Assembly: GCA_030622635.1 (NCBI GenBank)
Contig: JAUXFX010000007.1
Location: forward strand, 1-38,620
Direction of reading: 5' to 3'
Source of the DNA: Bacteroidota bacterium
Lineage (GTDB): Bacteria; Bacteroidota; Bacteroidia; Bacteroidales; JADFUO01
DNA length: 38,620 nt
The notes beneath the pieces are model-generated. The model did not search any database. It was not told the DNA's origin and saw only the letters and a list, made by a program, of their open reading frames with translations. A program made the position numbers and the translations under genes. Of the stretch, positions 1 to 9,627 are shown piece after piece (the stretch's first letter is position 1; every line of letters starts with the position of its first letter).

Positions 1-74
1 TCCTGAGCATCAATACCTTGAATTATAAAAATGCTAAAAATGATTATTGCAAAATATCGTAACATAATTAATGT

Positions 75-143
75 TTAAAATGTAAAATGACTAAAATGTA
101 AAATGACTAAAATGTAAAATGACTAAAATGTAAAATGTAAAAA
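75..143. repeat. Tandem repeat, 16-bp unit TAAAATGTAAAATGAC (two 7-mers TAAAATG plus AC)
   Basis: Directly visible: (taaaatgtaaaatgac) about 3 full copies plus a partial copy. Confidence 0.9.
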
Positions 144-496
144 ACACTCAATAAGCAACACACAATAATCAATAAACAAGTAAAAAAGTAAAAATAATGA
201 AAATCCATCCATACGGATTTGCTTCGCTTCATACGGACTCCCTTTGGTCGTTGAATATTGTATGTTGAGTGTTGAATGTTTATTCCTATAATAAGTTGGG
301 ATTTAATAAAACCCACTACAAACAACATAGAGCCGTATAACTAAACTCCCTTGACATTTCATATTACAGTTATTTTTAAAAATTTTACATGTACGCTTGT
401 TCGTTGACTGATTTATTACCATAACGATTGTAAAATTAATTAATTTCTTCAACTCACAGAATTCTTTTTACTTTTGTATTTCAAACTGACGCTAAT

Positions 497-1135
497 ATGA
501 ACTCTTACTCATCAAAATTGGTTGAAAACACGGTTAATGAACTGGCAAAACTGCCGGGCATCGGTAAAAAAACAGCTTTACGTCTTACACTTCATCTGAT
601 AAAGCAGGATTTGTCAGGGGTTGAGGCTTTAAGTAATAGTATTTTAAGAATGCGGAATGAGATAAAATTTTGTAAAAACTGCCATAATATTTCTGATTCG
701 GATATTTGTGAAATCTGTGCCAACCCAAAACGCGACCATTCAATAATCTGTATTGTTGAAGATATAAGAGATGTAATGGCAATTGAAAACACTGCCCAAT
801 ACAAAGGAATTTATCATATTTTGGGTGGTATTATCTCACCTATGGATGGCATTGGTCCTAATGATCTTAATATTAAATCACTCACAAATAAGGTGGCTCA
901 GGGAAATATTAATGAAATTATTATGGCTCTTTCCACCACCATTGAAGGCGATACAACAATTTTTTATATTTATAAAAAAATCAAAGATTTTAACATTAGT
1001 ATCACTACAATCGCACGGGGTGTTGCAATTGGTGATGAATTGGAATATACAGATGAAATTACTTTAGGACGCTCAATTATTAACAGAACCCCGTATATAA
1101 GTTCTCTTGAAAAATCAGAGGGAAAGATGGAATGA
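497..1135 (+). CDS. recR: Recombination mediator protein RecR
   Basis: ORF with HhH-like [20 protein letters not shown], Cys4 zinc finger [16 protein letters not shown], Toprim-like [23 protein letters not shown] promoter-like word just upstream. Confidence 0.96.
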   Translation: MNSYSSKLVENTVNELAKLPGIGKKTALRLTLHLIKQDLSGVEALSNSILRMRNEIKFCKNCHNISDSDICEICANPKRDHSIICIVEDIRDVMAIENTAQYKGIYHILGGIISPMDGIGPNDLNIKSLTNKVAQGNINEIIMALSTTIEGDTTIFYIYKKIKDFNISITTIARGVAIGDELEYTDEITLGRSIINRTPYISSLEKSEGKME

Positions 1136-1189
1136 AGGAATGTTGGAATATTGGAATATTGGAATGCTGGAATGTTGGAGTAATGGAAT
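1130..1189. repeat. Degenerate 8-bp tandem repeat (GGAATRTT)n overlapping the recR stop codon
   Basis: ggaatgaa ggaatgtt ggaatatt ggaatatt ggaatgct ggaatgtt ggagtaat ggaatg. Confidence 0.85.
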
Positions 1190-1292
1190 GATATACCGGA
1201 GGCTGTCAATCAAAATTCAGACATGGAAAAGCTGGTTAGCGGTTTCAAACCGCTTACCGGATTATTTATTATAAAAAATTGTTTGGCATCAA

Positions 1293-1373
1293 AAACATTC
1301 CATTTCTAAAACACTTAACTATGACTTAATTTTAAACTTCTTTCAATCTAAAATAGCAAGAAATGGAATGTTT
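1293..1373. repeat. Dispersed inverted repeat AAACATTCCATTTCT...AGAAATGGAATGTTT (copy 1)
   Basis: 15-bp perfect arms at 1293-1307 and 1359-1373; same arms recur at 5877-5958 and 16513-16594. Confidence 0.85.
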
Positions 1374-1481
1374 AATCCATCTATCCATTAAGTCACCTGT
1401 CCTATAAAATTCAACTAAGTTGAAGCGAAGCATTTCACAGGATTTAACTCCCGAACACTTCGCATAAAGGACAGTTCTTTA

Positions 1482-4400
1482 TTATCTTCCAGAAACAAAA
1501 AGCTTTTTCGTATAAATCCTGTTATTCAATATAATTTTAACAATATAAACTGAATTTGCAACAATTACATGAATGCTGTTGATTGTGGAATTTTTTAATT
1601 TTTTACTTATAATAGGTTCTCCATTAATATTATAAATATTTACCTGCCCTTCAATTTTTTCCAAACCTTTAATATTTATGTAAATAATATTTTTTATACT
1701 GAAAATTTTAACAATTGGAGTATTTTGCAGATCATCAATTCCAGTGTATAAAGTGGTAACACTTATAGTATTTGAGTTCCCGCTTGTTCCACCGATATTA
1801 TATGCTCTCACACAATAATAATACATGATGCCCGGATTTAATCCTGAAACATTATATGTTGTTACATTACCTACATCCAGATTTTCATAACCAGAAACGA
1901 AGTTTGTAAAGGCATCATCTAAAGCTACATCAAGGCGATAACCGTCGGAATCACCTGATTCTTCCCAGTTTGCATCAAAGCTTGTTTCAGTTATATTTGT
2001 TGCATTAGTAACTTGTGGTGGCAAAGGAGGATAAGGCAAAGTTGTAACAAAAATAATATTTGAATTTCCGCTTATTACGCCGACGGTATTTTCAGCCCTT
2101 ACCCTATAATAATAATCTGTGTTTGCTGTTAAGTATGATACATTATAAGTAGTTACATTACCGACATTTAAATTTTCATATCCGTAAACAAAATTTGTAA
2201 AATCAATATCATAAGCAACATCAAGATAATATGTTATGGCATCAGGAACAGGTTCCCAATTTGCATCAAAGCTTGTTTGCTGAACATTTGTAGCCGGATT
2301 TGCAATTGGAGCACTCGGGTCATAAGGTAAGGTTGTAACACTAATTACATTTGAATTTCCACTTGTTCCTCCTGTATTAAATGCCCTGACACGATAAAAG
2401 TATTCAGTATTGGCGGCTAAACCAGATACAGTATAAGTAGTAACATTCCCAACATTAAGATTATCGTAACCACTTACAAAACTTGTAAAACCATTATCTG
2501 TTGCAACATCAAGATAATATCCGTCAGCACCTGCTGAAGCATCCCAGTTGGCTTCAAAAAATGTTTGTTGAATATTTGTTGCAGCAGTTGCATTTGGTGC
2601 TGGAGGAATTTCAGGTAAAGTTGTAACACTTATCACATTTGAATTACCGCTTGTTCCACCTGTGTTAAAAGCACGTACTCTGTAATAATAATCAGTATTA
2701 GCACTCAAGCCGGAAACATTATAAGTAGTAACATTTCCAACATTAAGATTTTCATATCCGCTCACAAAACTTGTAAAACCATTATCTGTTGCTACATCTA
2801 AATAATATCCATCGGCACCTGTTGCTGCATCCCAGTTGGCATCAAAGCTTGTTTGCTGAACATTAGTCGCTGATGTCGCATTTGGTGCCGAAGGTTCATT
2901 CGGCAAAGTTGTTAAGCTGATTACATTGGAGTTACCACTTGTACCGCCTGTATTAAAAGCACGTACTCTGTAATAATAATCAGTATTTGCAGTTAAACCC
3001 GAAACATTATAAGTGGTTACATTTCCAACATTAAGATTATCATAACCGCTTACAAAACTTGTAAAACCGTTGTCGGTTGCAACGTCAAGATAATATCCGT
3101 CTGCACCTGTAGAAGCATCCCAGTTGGCATCAAAACTTGTCTGCTGAATATTTGTAGCTGCTGTTGCATTAGGGGCAAGTGGCGGATCAACCAATGTTGT
3201 TAAACTAATTACATTTGAATTACCGCTTGTTCCACCGGTATTAAAAGCACGTACTCTGTAATAGTAATCAGTATTTGCAGTTAAGCCGGAAACATTATAA
3301 GTTGTTACATTTCCAACATTAAGATTATCGTATCCGGTTACAAAACTTGTGAAACCATTGTCAGTAGCTACATCAAGATAATATCCGTCTGCACCGGAAG
3401 AAGTATCCCAGTTAGCGTCAAAGCTTGTTTGCTGTATGTTGGTTGCTGCTGTTGCATTTGGGGCAGAAGGTGCATTAGGTAAGGTAGTCAAACTTATAAC
3501 ATTTGAGTTACCACTTGTACCATAAGAATTAAATGCTCTTACACGATAATAATAATCTGTATTTACACTTAAACCCGTAACATTATATGTAGTTACGTTT
3601 CCAACATTCAGATTATTGTATCCTGTTACAAAATTTGTAAATCCATTATCAGTAGCGACATCAAGATAATATCCGTCGGCACCTGAAGAAGCATCCCAGT
3701 TAGCATCAAAGCTTGTTTGCTGAATATTGGTTGCTGCAGTTGCATTAGGTGCAAGAGGTGGTGCTTCAAAAAATACTCCATAATCTTCCGATTGTCCAAT
3801 ATGAGGATTGCTGCATGGACCCGAAATAGTTGCATAATCACTAATAACCCTCATTCTAATCAGTTGGTTTACTGTGGGATTTGAAGGCATCACAATTGAA
3901 CTTGTAAAAGTGTTCGCAGAACTTGCTGTAGTACTGATCACATCATTTATTATAAGTTCGCCCGTATCATCAAAATCACCATCATTATTAAAATCAATAT
4001 AAGCGTTAGTATGAGCATTGCCGGATGTTCCAACCCTGACGGTTATCTCCATTGAGTATGTATTTCCGGGTGTTAATGTAGTTGAATACCGGCATGTAAA
4101 ATCCATACAACCTCCATCCGAATATGCATCTCCTGTTGAATGATCAAGATTGTTCAGGGTTACATTCAATATTCCATACCAGTAATTTCCCAGAGTTTGA
4201 GTAGATAGGGTACAGGAAGGTGCTGCCGGGCTATTATAAACATTAATGTAATTTGTTCTTGTCTGTGTATTACCTGTTCCTGAGACATTAGATGCTGTCA
4301 GGGTAACATCATAGATTCCCGCTGTGTTATATATAATTGAAGGATTTTCATTTGTTGATGAAGCAGGTGATCCGCTTGGAAAAGTCCAGCTCCAGCTACT

Positions 4401-5633
4401 TGGTCCGTTCGTTGACTGGTCAAGGAAATTTACAGTATTTCCTACACAAGGGCAATTCCCATCGGAACTAAAATCACTGTATGGAACAATGGTGGTTTTA
4501 GGTTCAATCCCAAAACCTGCTGCCTGATCATTAGTGAAATTATGAGAACCGGGATTAAGATTTGTAAGCTGGTAATACCCATTATGAGATCCGCTCCAGC
4601 CCCAGTTAAAATGAAAATACAAAGTTCCTGTACTTTGATAATCATCATCATAACCATCACAAACAAAAGCATGTCCACCGGTTCCATATCCCCTGTATAG
4701 CAATGGCCTGTCATTATCCAACTCTGTAATTAACATATTATTCCAAACAGTATTAGTATAATTAACTTTTTGGTCATAAAAAGCACTTGGTTTATATTCA
4801 AAATATGTTTTTAATGAAGTTACAGCAGCCGAAGTACTGGCACTTGATCCGGTAGGTCCATAATTCATATCAACTGAAACTCCCACATGATATAATAACA
4901 GAGCAACATCTTCATTACTTCCTGAAACCGGCATATTCGCCCAGTCATAAGTTGTAGAACCAAAATCTGCAGATAAAGTTCCATAGGTTGCATGAAAATA
5001 ACTATTTGAACCAACACCCTGATGTGGATGATGATGATATTTCATTATCATTCCTGTAGCTGTTGCAACACAACCTGCATAAGCATGTCCGCATGGTCCG
5101 GCTGCATCCGGCGGACAAGAATCATTATAAAGACAACCCTGATCCCATTTAATATCAGCTAAAAGCGGACCAACAACTGTCCTGTTCTCATAAAAACCAT
5201 TATCTTTTTCTGTTCTTGTTTCATATTTTTCCCACACAGAAATTATCTCTTCTGATGCAGGAAGATTATTTTCTTTTACAAATAATATCTGTTCTTTGTA
5301 ATTCTGCATCCAGAAAATGAATTGAGGTGGCTGATTATTTTCATAATAATTACCTTCAAATGAATATCCGAGTATAGGCAACACATGGTCTTCGGCAGAT
5401 ACAATTACAAAACCATTTTCATTTGATATATTAAAAACATAATAAACCGGAGTTTTACTATCATAAATCGTAAAATCCTCAATAAATCTAATATCATTAT
5501 AATTAACGTCAGATTTTTGAAAATAAAGATTTTTTGCAACTTGCCTTGCTTTATCTACAGATACTTCACCTGCAAATAAAATTAAATTGAAAAAAATCGA
5601 AATTAAGATTGTGGTAAAAATTTTGATTTTCAT
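1482..5633 (-). CDS. C10-family (streptopain/SpeB-like) cysteine peptidase with PKD, GEVED-like and 7 FN3 domains and a C-terminal T9SS sorting domain
   Basis: Signal peptide; catalytic Cys context CGHAYAGCVATATGMIMKYHHH and His context GGHAFVCDGYDD...HFNWGWSG; PKD VNFLDQSTNGPSSWSWTFPSG; seven ~95-aa FN3 repeats. Confidence 0.93.
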   Translation of the reverse strand: MKIKIFTTILISIFFNLILFAGEVSVDKARQVAKNLYFQKSDVNYNDIRFIEDFTIYDSKTPVYYVFNISNENGFVIVSAEDHVLPILGYSFEGNYYENNQPPQFIFWMQNYKEQILFVKENNLPASEEIISVWEKYETRTEKDNGFYENRTVVGPLLADIKWDQGCLYNDSCPPDAAGPCGHAYAGCVATATGMIMKYHHHPHQGVGSNSYFHATYGTLSADFGSTTYDWANMPVSGSNEDVALLLYHVGVSVDMNYGPTGSSASTSAAVTSLKTYFEYKPSAFYDQKVNYTNTVWNNMLITELDNDRPLLYRGYGTGGHAFVCDGYDDDYQSTGTLYFHFNWGWSGSHNGYYQLTNLNPGSHNFTNDQAAGFGIEPKTTIVPYSDFSSDGNCPCVGNTVNFLDQSTNGPSSWSWTFPSGSPASSTNENPSIIYNTAGIYDVTLTASNVSGTGNTQTRTNYINVYNSPAAPSCTLSTQTLGNYWYGILNVTLNNLDHSTGDAYSDGGCMDFTCRYSTTLTPGNTYSMEITVRVGTSGNAHTNAYIDFNNDGDFDDTGELIINDVISTTASSANTFTSSIVMPSNPTVNQLIRMRVISDYATISGPCSNPHIGQSEDYGVFFEAPPLAPNATAATNIQQTSFDANWDASSGADGYYLDVATDNGFTNFVTGYNNLNVGNVTTYNVTGLSVNTDYYYRVRAFNSYGTSGNSNVISLTTLPNAPSAPNATAATNIQQTSFDANWDTSSGADGYYLDVATDNGFTSFVTGYDNLNVGNVTTYNVSGLTANTDYYYRVRAFNTGGTSGNSNVISLTTLVDPPLAPNATAATNIQQTSFDANWDASTGADGYYLDVATDNGFTSFVSGYDNLNVGNVTTYNVSGLTANTDYYYRVRAFNTGGTSGNSNVISLTTLPNEPSAPNATSATNVQQTSFDANWDAATGADGYYLDVATDNGFTSFVSGYENLNVGNVTTYNVSGLSANTDYYYRVRAFNTGGTSGNSNVISVTTLPEIPPAPNATAATNIQQTFFEANWDASAGADGYYLDVATDNGFTSFVSGYDNLNVGNVTTYTVSGLAANTEYFYRVRAFNTGGTSGNSNVISVTTLPYDPSAPIANPATNVQQTSFDANWEPVPDAITYYLDVAYDIDFTNFVYGYENLNVGNVTTYNVSYLTANTDYYYRVRAENTVGVISGNSNIIFVTTLPYPPLPPQVTNATNITETSFDANWEESGDSDGYRLDVALDDAFTNFVSGYENLDVGNVTTYNVSGLNPGIMYYYCVRAYNIGGTSGNSNTISVTTLYTGIDDLQNTPIVKIFSIKNIIYINIKGLEKIEGQVNIYNINGEPIISKKLKNSTINSIHVIVANSVYIVKIILNNRIYTKKLFVSGR
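1745..3765 (-). repeat. Seven tandem FN3-encoding repeats (~285 bp each) inside the C10 peptidase gene
   Basis: Repeating APNATAATNIQQTSFDANWDASSGADGYYLDVATDNGFTSFVSGYDNLNVGNVTTYNVSGLTANTDYYYRVRAFNTGGTSGNSNVISLTTL; first five nearly identical. Confidence 0.92.
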
Positions 5634-5662
5634 GGCTTTAAGTTTTAGTGAATATTTAATAA

Positions 5663-5794
5663 TGAGTACAGTTTAAAAAGCCATCGGATGACTAATCTTC
5701 AAAATCCGTCAAAAAAATTGAACTGTGTATCAATTAATTAATTAATTCATCCGATGGCTATCATTTTAATTTTTTACTTTTTAGATCAGACTCA
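5663..5794 (-). mobile_element. MITE-like element, copy I (132 bp) with TGAGT...ACTCA termini and ATAA target duplication
   Basis: Imperfect ~18-bp TIRs (TGAGTCTGATCTAAAAAG / TGAGTACAGTTTAAAAAG), flanking ATAA direct repeats at 5659-5662 and 5795-5798, inverted-orientation homolog at 25165-25320. Confidence 0.78.
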
Positions 5795-5876
5795 ATAATC
5801 TTATTTAATTTGATAAAAATAATAAGAAATTGGATTGAAGTCAAGAAAATAAGGGAAAATTTCTTAAAAATAACTT

Positions 5877-5958
5877 AAACATTCCATTTCTATAAAACCC
5901 ATAGCAGGAATTATTTTAATTTTCTCACCCATCTATCTATAAAAGAAATGGAATGTTT
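5877..5958. repeat. Dispersed inverted repeat AAACATTCCATTTCT...AGAAATGGAATGTTT (copy 2)
   Basis: Arms 5877-5891 and 5944-5958. Confidence 0.85.
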
Positions 5959-5960
5959 TA

Positions 5961-7589
5961 TCAGTTTTTTTCTTCCTCAAAAAGATTCAACTGATTTTCA
6001 GTAACATAGTATTCGTCAGGTACATTTTTCTCAAACCTGTTTAAATAAGGGCGTATTACTTTTTTAATAAGTTTCAGTGGGGTGGTTTTTCTTGCCCGGC
6101 AGTAATTTTCAATAGATTTTTTTTGCTTTGCAGTAAGTTTTAAAACAAACGGTTTGTATTTAACTGCTTTTCTTGATTTTTTCTTCCTTCCGGATCTTAC
6201 AATTTTGTTAATTTCTTTTATTATTTGATTTGATAATGTTTGAGCATTTTCTTCAGAAGTGCTTTCAGAAAAAATACGGATTATCGGCTCAGTATTTGAT
6301 TTTCTGAGATGTACCCAATTTTTTTCAAATTCAATTTTTACACCGTCAATCGTGTTAATATTTTTTTCTTTATATAAATTTTGAATTTTTAAAAGCAAGT
6401 CATCAACATTGATTTTACGACTTAATTGAATTTTATTTTTTGATATAAAATAATTCGGATAGGTTTTTCTGAGAGCCGAACAACTTAAACCTGATTTTGC
6501 CAAGTGTGTTAAAAATAAAGCTATTCCAACCAAAGCATCCCTGCCGTAATGTATATCCGGATAAATAACGCCGCCATTTCCTTCTCCGCCGATAACTGCA
6601 TTTTTCTCCTTCATTTTTTCAACAACATTAACCTCACCAACTGCTGAAGCAAAATAATTTCCACCGGCTTTCTCGGTAATATCGCGTAAAGCTCCTGTTG
6701 ATGATAAATTTGAAACTGTATTCCCAACTTTATTTTTCAGTATATAATCAGCAACTGCAACAAGAGTATATTCTTCACCGAACATTGTTCCGTCTTCGCA
6801 AACAATTGCCAAACGATCAACATCAGGGTCTACAACAAAGCCGATATCTGCCTTTTTATTCACAACTAATTCGGAAATTTCATTCAGATTTTCCGGCAAA
6901 GGTTCGGGATTATGAGGAAAACAACCGTTCGGCTCGCAATAAAGTTCGTGTATTTTTTCAATGCCAAGGGCTTTAAGCAACGGAGGAATTGAAATACCAC
7001 CGGTTGAATTAACACAATCAATAGCTATGCTAAAATTTGCTTTTTTAATTACCTCAACATCAACCAACGGTAAATTAATAATTTTATCAATATGCTTTTT
7101 TATATAAGAATCATCAGTTGTGTAAGTCCCGATATTATCAACTTCACTGAAATTAAAGGCTTGTTTTTCAGCAATTTTCAATACTTCTGCCCCGTCATCT
7201 GCTGAAATAAATTCTCCTTTGTCATTGAATAATTTTAATGCGTTCCATTGTTTTGGATTATGGCTTGCTGTTAGAATTATTCCACCATCAGCATTAGCAT
7301 CAGTAACAGCAATCTCAACGGTTGGTGTTGTTGAAAGTCCTAAATCAAGAACATCCGCTCCCATACTCAATAAAGTACCTGAAACAAGGTTGTTCACCAT
7401 TTCACCAGAAATCCTTGCATCTCTTCCTAAAATTATTTTTAATTTTTCTTTTCCCGAATGCTTTTTTAAAAAAATAATAAATGCAGCGGTGAACTTAACA
7501 ATGTCAATAGGACTTAAACCTTCGCCGGGCTTCCCTCCTATTGTTCCTCTTATACCTGAGATTGATTTTATTAATGCCATAATTATCAA
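5961..7589 (-). CDS. glmM: Phosphoglucosamine mutase (GlmM-type) with a ~80-aa basic C-terminal extension
   Basis: Phosphoserine loop GGIILTASHNPKQWNALKLF, metal loop DPDVDRLAIV, sugar loop GEGNGGVIYP, phosphate loop RKSNTEPIIRIFSES; extension follows from about IVRSGRKKKSRK. Confidence 0.9.
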   Translation of the reverse strand: MIIMALIKSISGIRGTIGGKPGEGLSPIDIVKFTAAFIIFLKKHSGKEKLKIILGRDARISGEMVNNLVSGTLLSMGADVLDLGLSTTPTVEIAVTDANADGGIILTASHNPKQWNALKLFNDKGEFISADDGAEVLKIAEKQAFNFSEVDNIGTYTTDDSYIKKHIDKIINLPLVDVEVIKKANFSIAIDCVNSTGGISIPPLLKALGIEKIHELYCEPNGCFPHNPEPLPENLNEISELVVNKKADIGFVVDPDVDRLAIVCEDGTMFGEEYTLVAVADYILKNKVGNTVSNLSSTGALRDITEKAGGNYFASAVGEVNVVEKMKEKNAVIGGEGNGGVIYPDIHYGRDALVGIALFLTHLAKSGLSCSALRKTYPNYFISKNKIQLSRKINVDDLLLKIQNLYKEKNINTIDGVKIEFEKNWVHLRKSNTEPIIRIFSESTSEENAQTLSNQIIKEINKIVRSGRKKKSRKAVKYKPFVLKLTAKQKKSIENYCRARKTTPLKLIKKVIRPYLNRFEKNVPDEYYVTENQLNLFEEEKN

Positions 7590-7734
7590 ATAATTTTACA
7601 GCAAAAATAATTATTTTTTTGTTCTTTTCAATTTTGAATTTAAAATAGGAGATTAATAGAAAGTTATTGAAAATTATTTCGCATCAAAAACATTACATTT
7701 TTGAAACAGTTATCCGGATAAAGTTAATTACTTT

Positions 7735-8040
7735 CAAGTGTCATCCTGATGATTGAAATGAATCCGCATGGACGACCTCGCCTCGTTTGAAACGAGGCGA
7801 GGGAGGAAGGACCTCCCGGCAGTTTGGTATAAGCTGGCAAGTACTACCTGCCAACGACCTGGAAATTCGCCAGCAAATATCATCTGTCAATCAAGCACTT
7901 TGTCAACTTCCTTGTAAAACGCCGGCAAAGTGCTTTGTTAACTTTTCTGTAATATATTGACAAGGTATTTTGGCAGCAGCAGTGCAGGACGATGGAGGTC
8001 CCTCACCCCCGCTAAAGCGGGAGATTCGGGATGACACTTG
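7735..8040. repeat. ~306-bp intergenic element bounded by 12-bp perfect inverted repeats CAAGTGTCATCC/GGATGACACTTG
   Basis: Arms at 7735-7746 and 8029-8040; internal 12-bp-stem palindrome CTCGCCTCGTTTGAAACGAGGCGAG at 7777-7801. Confidence 0.7.
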
Positions 8041-8053
8041 CCTATTTACAAAC
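7888..8053 (+). repeat. Direct repeat R1 (left copy), similar to 9628-9834
   Basis: Shared ttgtaaaacgccggcaaagtgctttgtta.cttttctg.aatat...gtgcaggacgatgga...ccctcacccccgctaaagcgggagattcgggatgacacttgcctatt.acaaact. Confidence 0.9.
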
Positions 8054-8082
8054 TTCTTACCTTATCATTAAGAAATTTTAAT

Positions 8083-8138
8083 TGGGGATTAAATTTTACA
8101 ATTAAGGCATCTTTCTTTTCTCTACGCCAACCTTTAAT
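8083..8138 (+). repeat. Direct repeat R2 (left copy), similar to 9503-9563
   Basis: gattttaattggggatt...caattaa.g.atctttcttttct.tacgcca.cctt in both places. Confidence 0.85.
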
Positions 8139-8233
8139 TTGTTTCTCACGTCTAATGGCAAGATTAATATCTCATAAAACCCAATTTCATGTAAAGTATA
8201 GTTAATTCATAATATATTTTTTAATATTGATTT

Positions 8234-8262
8234 AAGTATAGTTAATAAATATTGTATATTTG
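8234..8262 (+). promoter_or_regulatory. Bacteroidetes-type promoter (-7 TATATTTG at 8255-8262) with a repeated 12-mer AAGTATAGTTAA (8194-8205, 8234-8245) upstream
   Basis: TAnnTTTG consensus match upstream of the ATPase gene; duplicated 12-mer 40 bp apart. Confidence 0.55.
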
Positions 8263-8296
8263 CATCATAAATTAATTATAATTAAACTAAAAAGAT

Positions 8297-9511
8297 GTGA
8301 TTTTACATAATAAAGAGTACATAAAGCGCCAGTATTACTTACAGAAAGCTCTCTCTTTTGTGGATAAAAACCTGATAAAAGTCTTTACTGGTCAAAGGCG
8401 TACAGGTAAAAGTTATATGATGTTGCAGGTTATGGACGAAATACTTGAGATTCATCCCCTGGCACAAATCATATTTATTGATAAGGAATTAATGGCTTTT
8501 GATTTTATAAAGAATGCTGAAGATTTAATGAACTACCTGTCAGAAAAAATCAATAATAAGAAACGTGCATATATTTTTATTGATGAAGTGCAGGAAATAT
8601 TTGAATTTGAGAAAGTTCTTCGCAGCATTTTAAATGAAGGAATAGCTGATATCTGGTGCACGGGCAGTAATGCAGAAATCCTAACAGGCGAACTGGCTGA
8701 CCGTTTGAGTGGCCGTTATGTTGAGATACAAATACACGGACTGAGTTATCTTGAATTTCTCGAGTTTCATTCTTTAGATAATGTAAATGAAAGCCTGTTT
8801 AAATACTTAAAATACGGCGGTCTTCCAAATTTAAGAAACATACCATTGGAAGAAAATACTGCTTTTGATTATTTAAAATCAATAAATTCCACGGTATTGC
8901 TTAAAGATGTTATTAAAAGACATCAAATAAGAAATGTTTCAGTACTTGAAAATTTAATACGTTACCTCGCTGATAATACAGGCAGTTTGTTTTCTGCCAC
9001 CAGTATAAGCAAATTCCTGAAATCACAGGGACAAAAAATTTCTTCTTCCATTATCTCAAATTACCTCTCCTACATTTTGGATTCCTATTATCTTATCAAA
9101 GCCCGGCGTTTTGACCTTCAGGGAAAAAGAATTTTTGAAATCAATGAAAAATACTATTTTGAAGACCTTGGTTTACGAAATGCATGGCTTGGGTATCAAC
9201 CGATGCATATCAACAAACTCATAGAAAACGTGGTATTTAAACATATTTTGGAACAAGAATTTAAAATAACAATAGGCCAACTTGGTGATAAAAAAATTGA
9301 CTTTGTATCGGAAAAACCCGGTAAAAGAATTTATATTCAGTGTGCTTATTTAATCCCCGATAACAAAACCCGCGAAAGGGAGTTTGGCAACCTTTTGAAA
9401 ATAAAGGACAATCATAGAAAGATGGTAATAAGCATGGATGAACCATCCGGGGGAAATATTGAAGGTATTGAACACATACATTTAAGGGATTTTTTAAGCA
9501 CGAGATTTTAA
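8297..9511 (+). CDS. AAA ATPase with DUF4143-type C-terminal domain (AAA_14 family), GTG start
   Basis: Walker A FTGQRRTGKSYM, Walker B-like AYIFIDEVQEI, sensor-like WCTGSNAEILTGELADRLSGRYVEIQIHGLSYLEFLEF, C-terminal region typical of DUF4143. Confidence 0.9.
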   Translation: MILHNKEYIKRQYYLQKALSFVDKNLIKVFTGQRRTGKSYMMLQVMDEILEIHPLAQIIFIDKELMAFDFIKNAEDLMNYLSEKINNKKRAYIFIDEVQEIFEFEKVLRSILNEGIADIWCTGSNAEILTGELADRLSGRYVEIQIHGLSYLEFLEFHSLDNVNESLFKYLKYGGLPNLRNIPLEENTAFDYLKSINSTVLLKDVIKRHQIRNVSVLENLIRYLADNTGSLFSATSISKFLKSQGQKISSSIISNYLSYILDSYYLIKARRFDLQGKRIFEINEKYYFEDLGLRNAWLGYQPMHINKLIENVVFKHILEQEFKITIGQLGDKKIDFVSEKPGKRIYIQCAYLIPDNKTREREFGNLLKIKDNHRKMVISMDEPSGGNIEGIEHIHLRDFLSTRF

Positions 9512-9563
9512 TTGGGGGTTGGTATTAGCAATTAAAGAATCTTTCTTTTCTATACGCCAGCCT
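9503..9563 (+). repeat. Direct repeat R2 (right copy) overlapping the ATPase stop codon
   Basis: See 8083-8138. Confidence 0.85.
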
Positions 9564-9578
9564 TTTTTATAGAAAATT

Positions 9579-9602
9579 CTCCAGATTTTAAAAAATCTGG
9601 AG
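9579..9602. terminator. Stem-loop CTCCAGATTTT-AA-AAAATCTGGAG downstream of the ATPase gene
   Basis: 11-bp perfect stem just past the stop codon. Confidence 0.6.
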
Positions 9603-9627
9603 GATTTAGACAACGACATACATAACG

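Noticed and set aside
107-328. 73-aa minus-strand ORF in track
   Set aside because: Translation runs through the TAAAATG tandem repeat and low-complexity intergenic DNA; no family features.
585-1209. Small ORFs antisense or overlapping recR (585-782, 592-804, 783-1067, 970-1209)
   Set aside because: Overlap a confident recR frame and lack family-like sequence.
1745-3765. Regular ~285-bp spacing considered as non-coding satellite
   Set aside because: Continuous open frame encoding FN3 domains.
8297-9511. ATPase as part of a toxin-antitoxin or defence island
   Set aside because: No partner gene with defence or toxin features adjacent; only repeats flank it.
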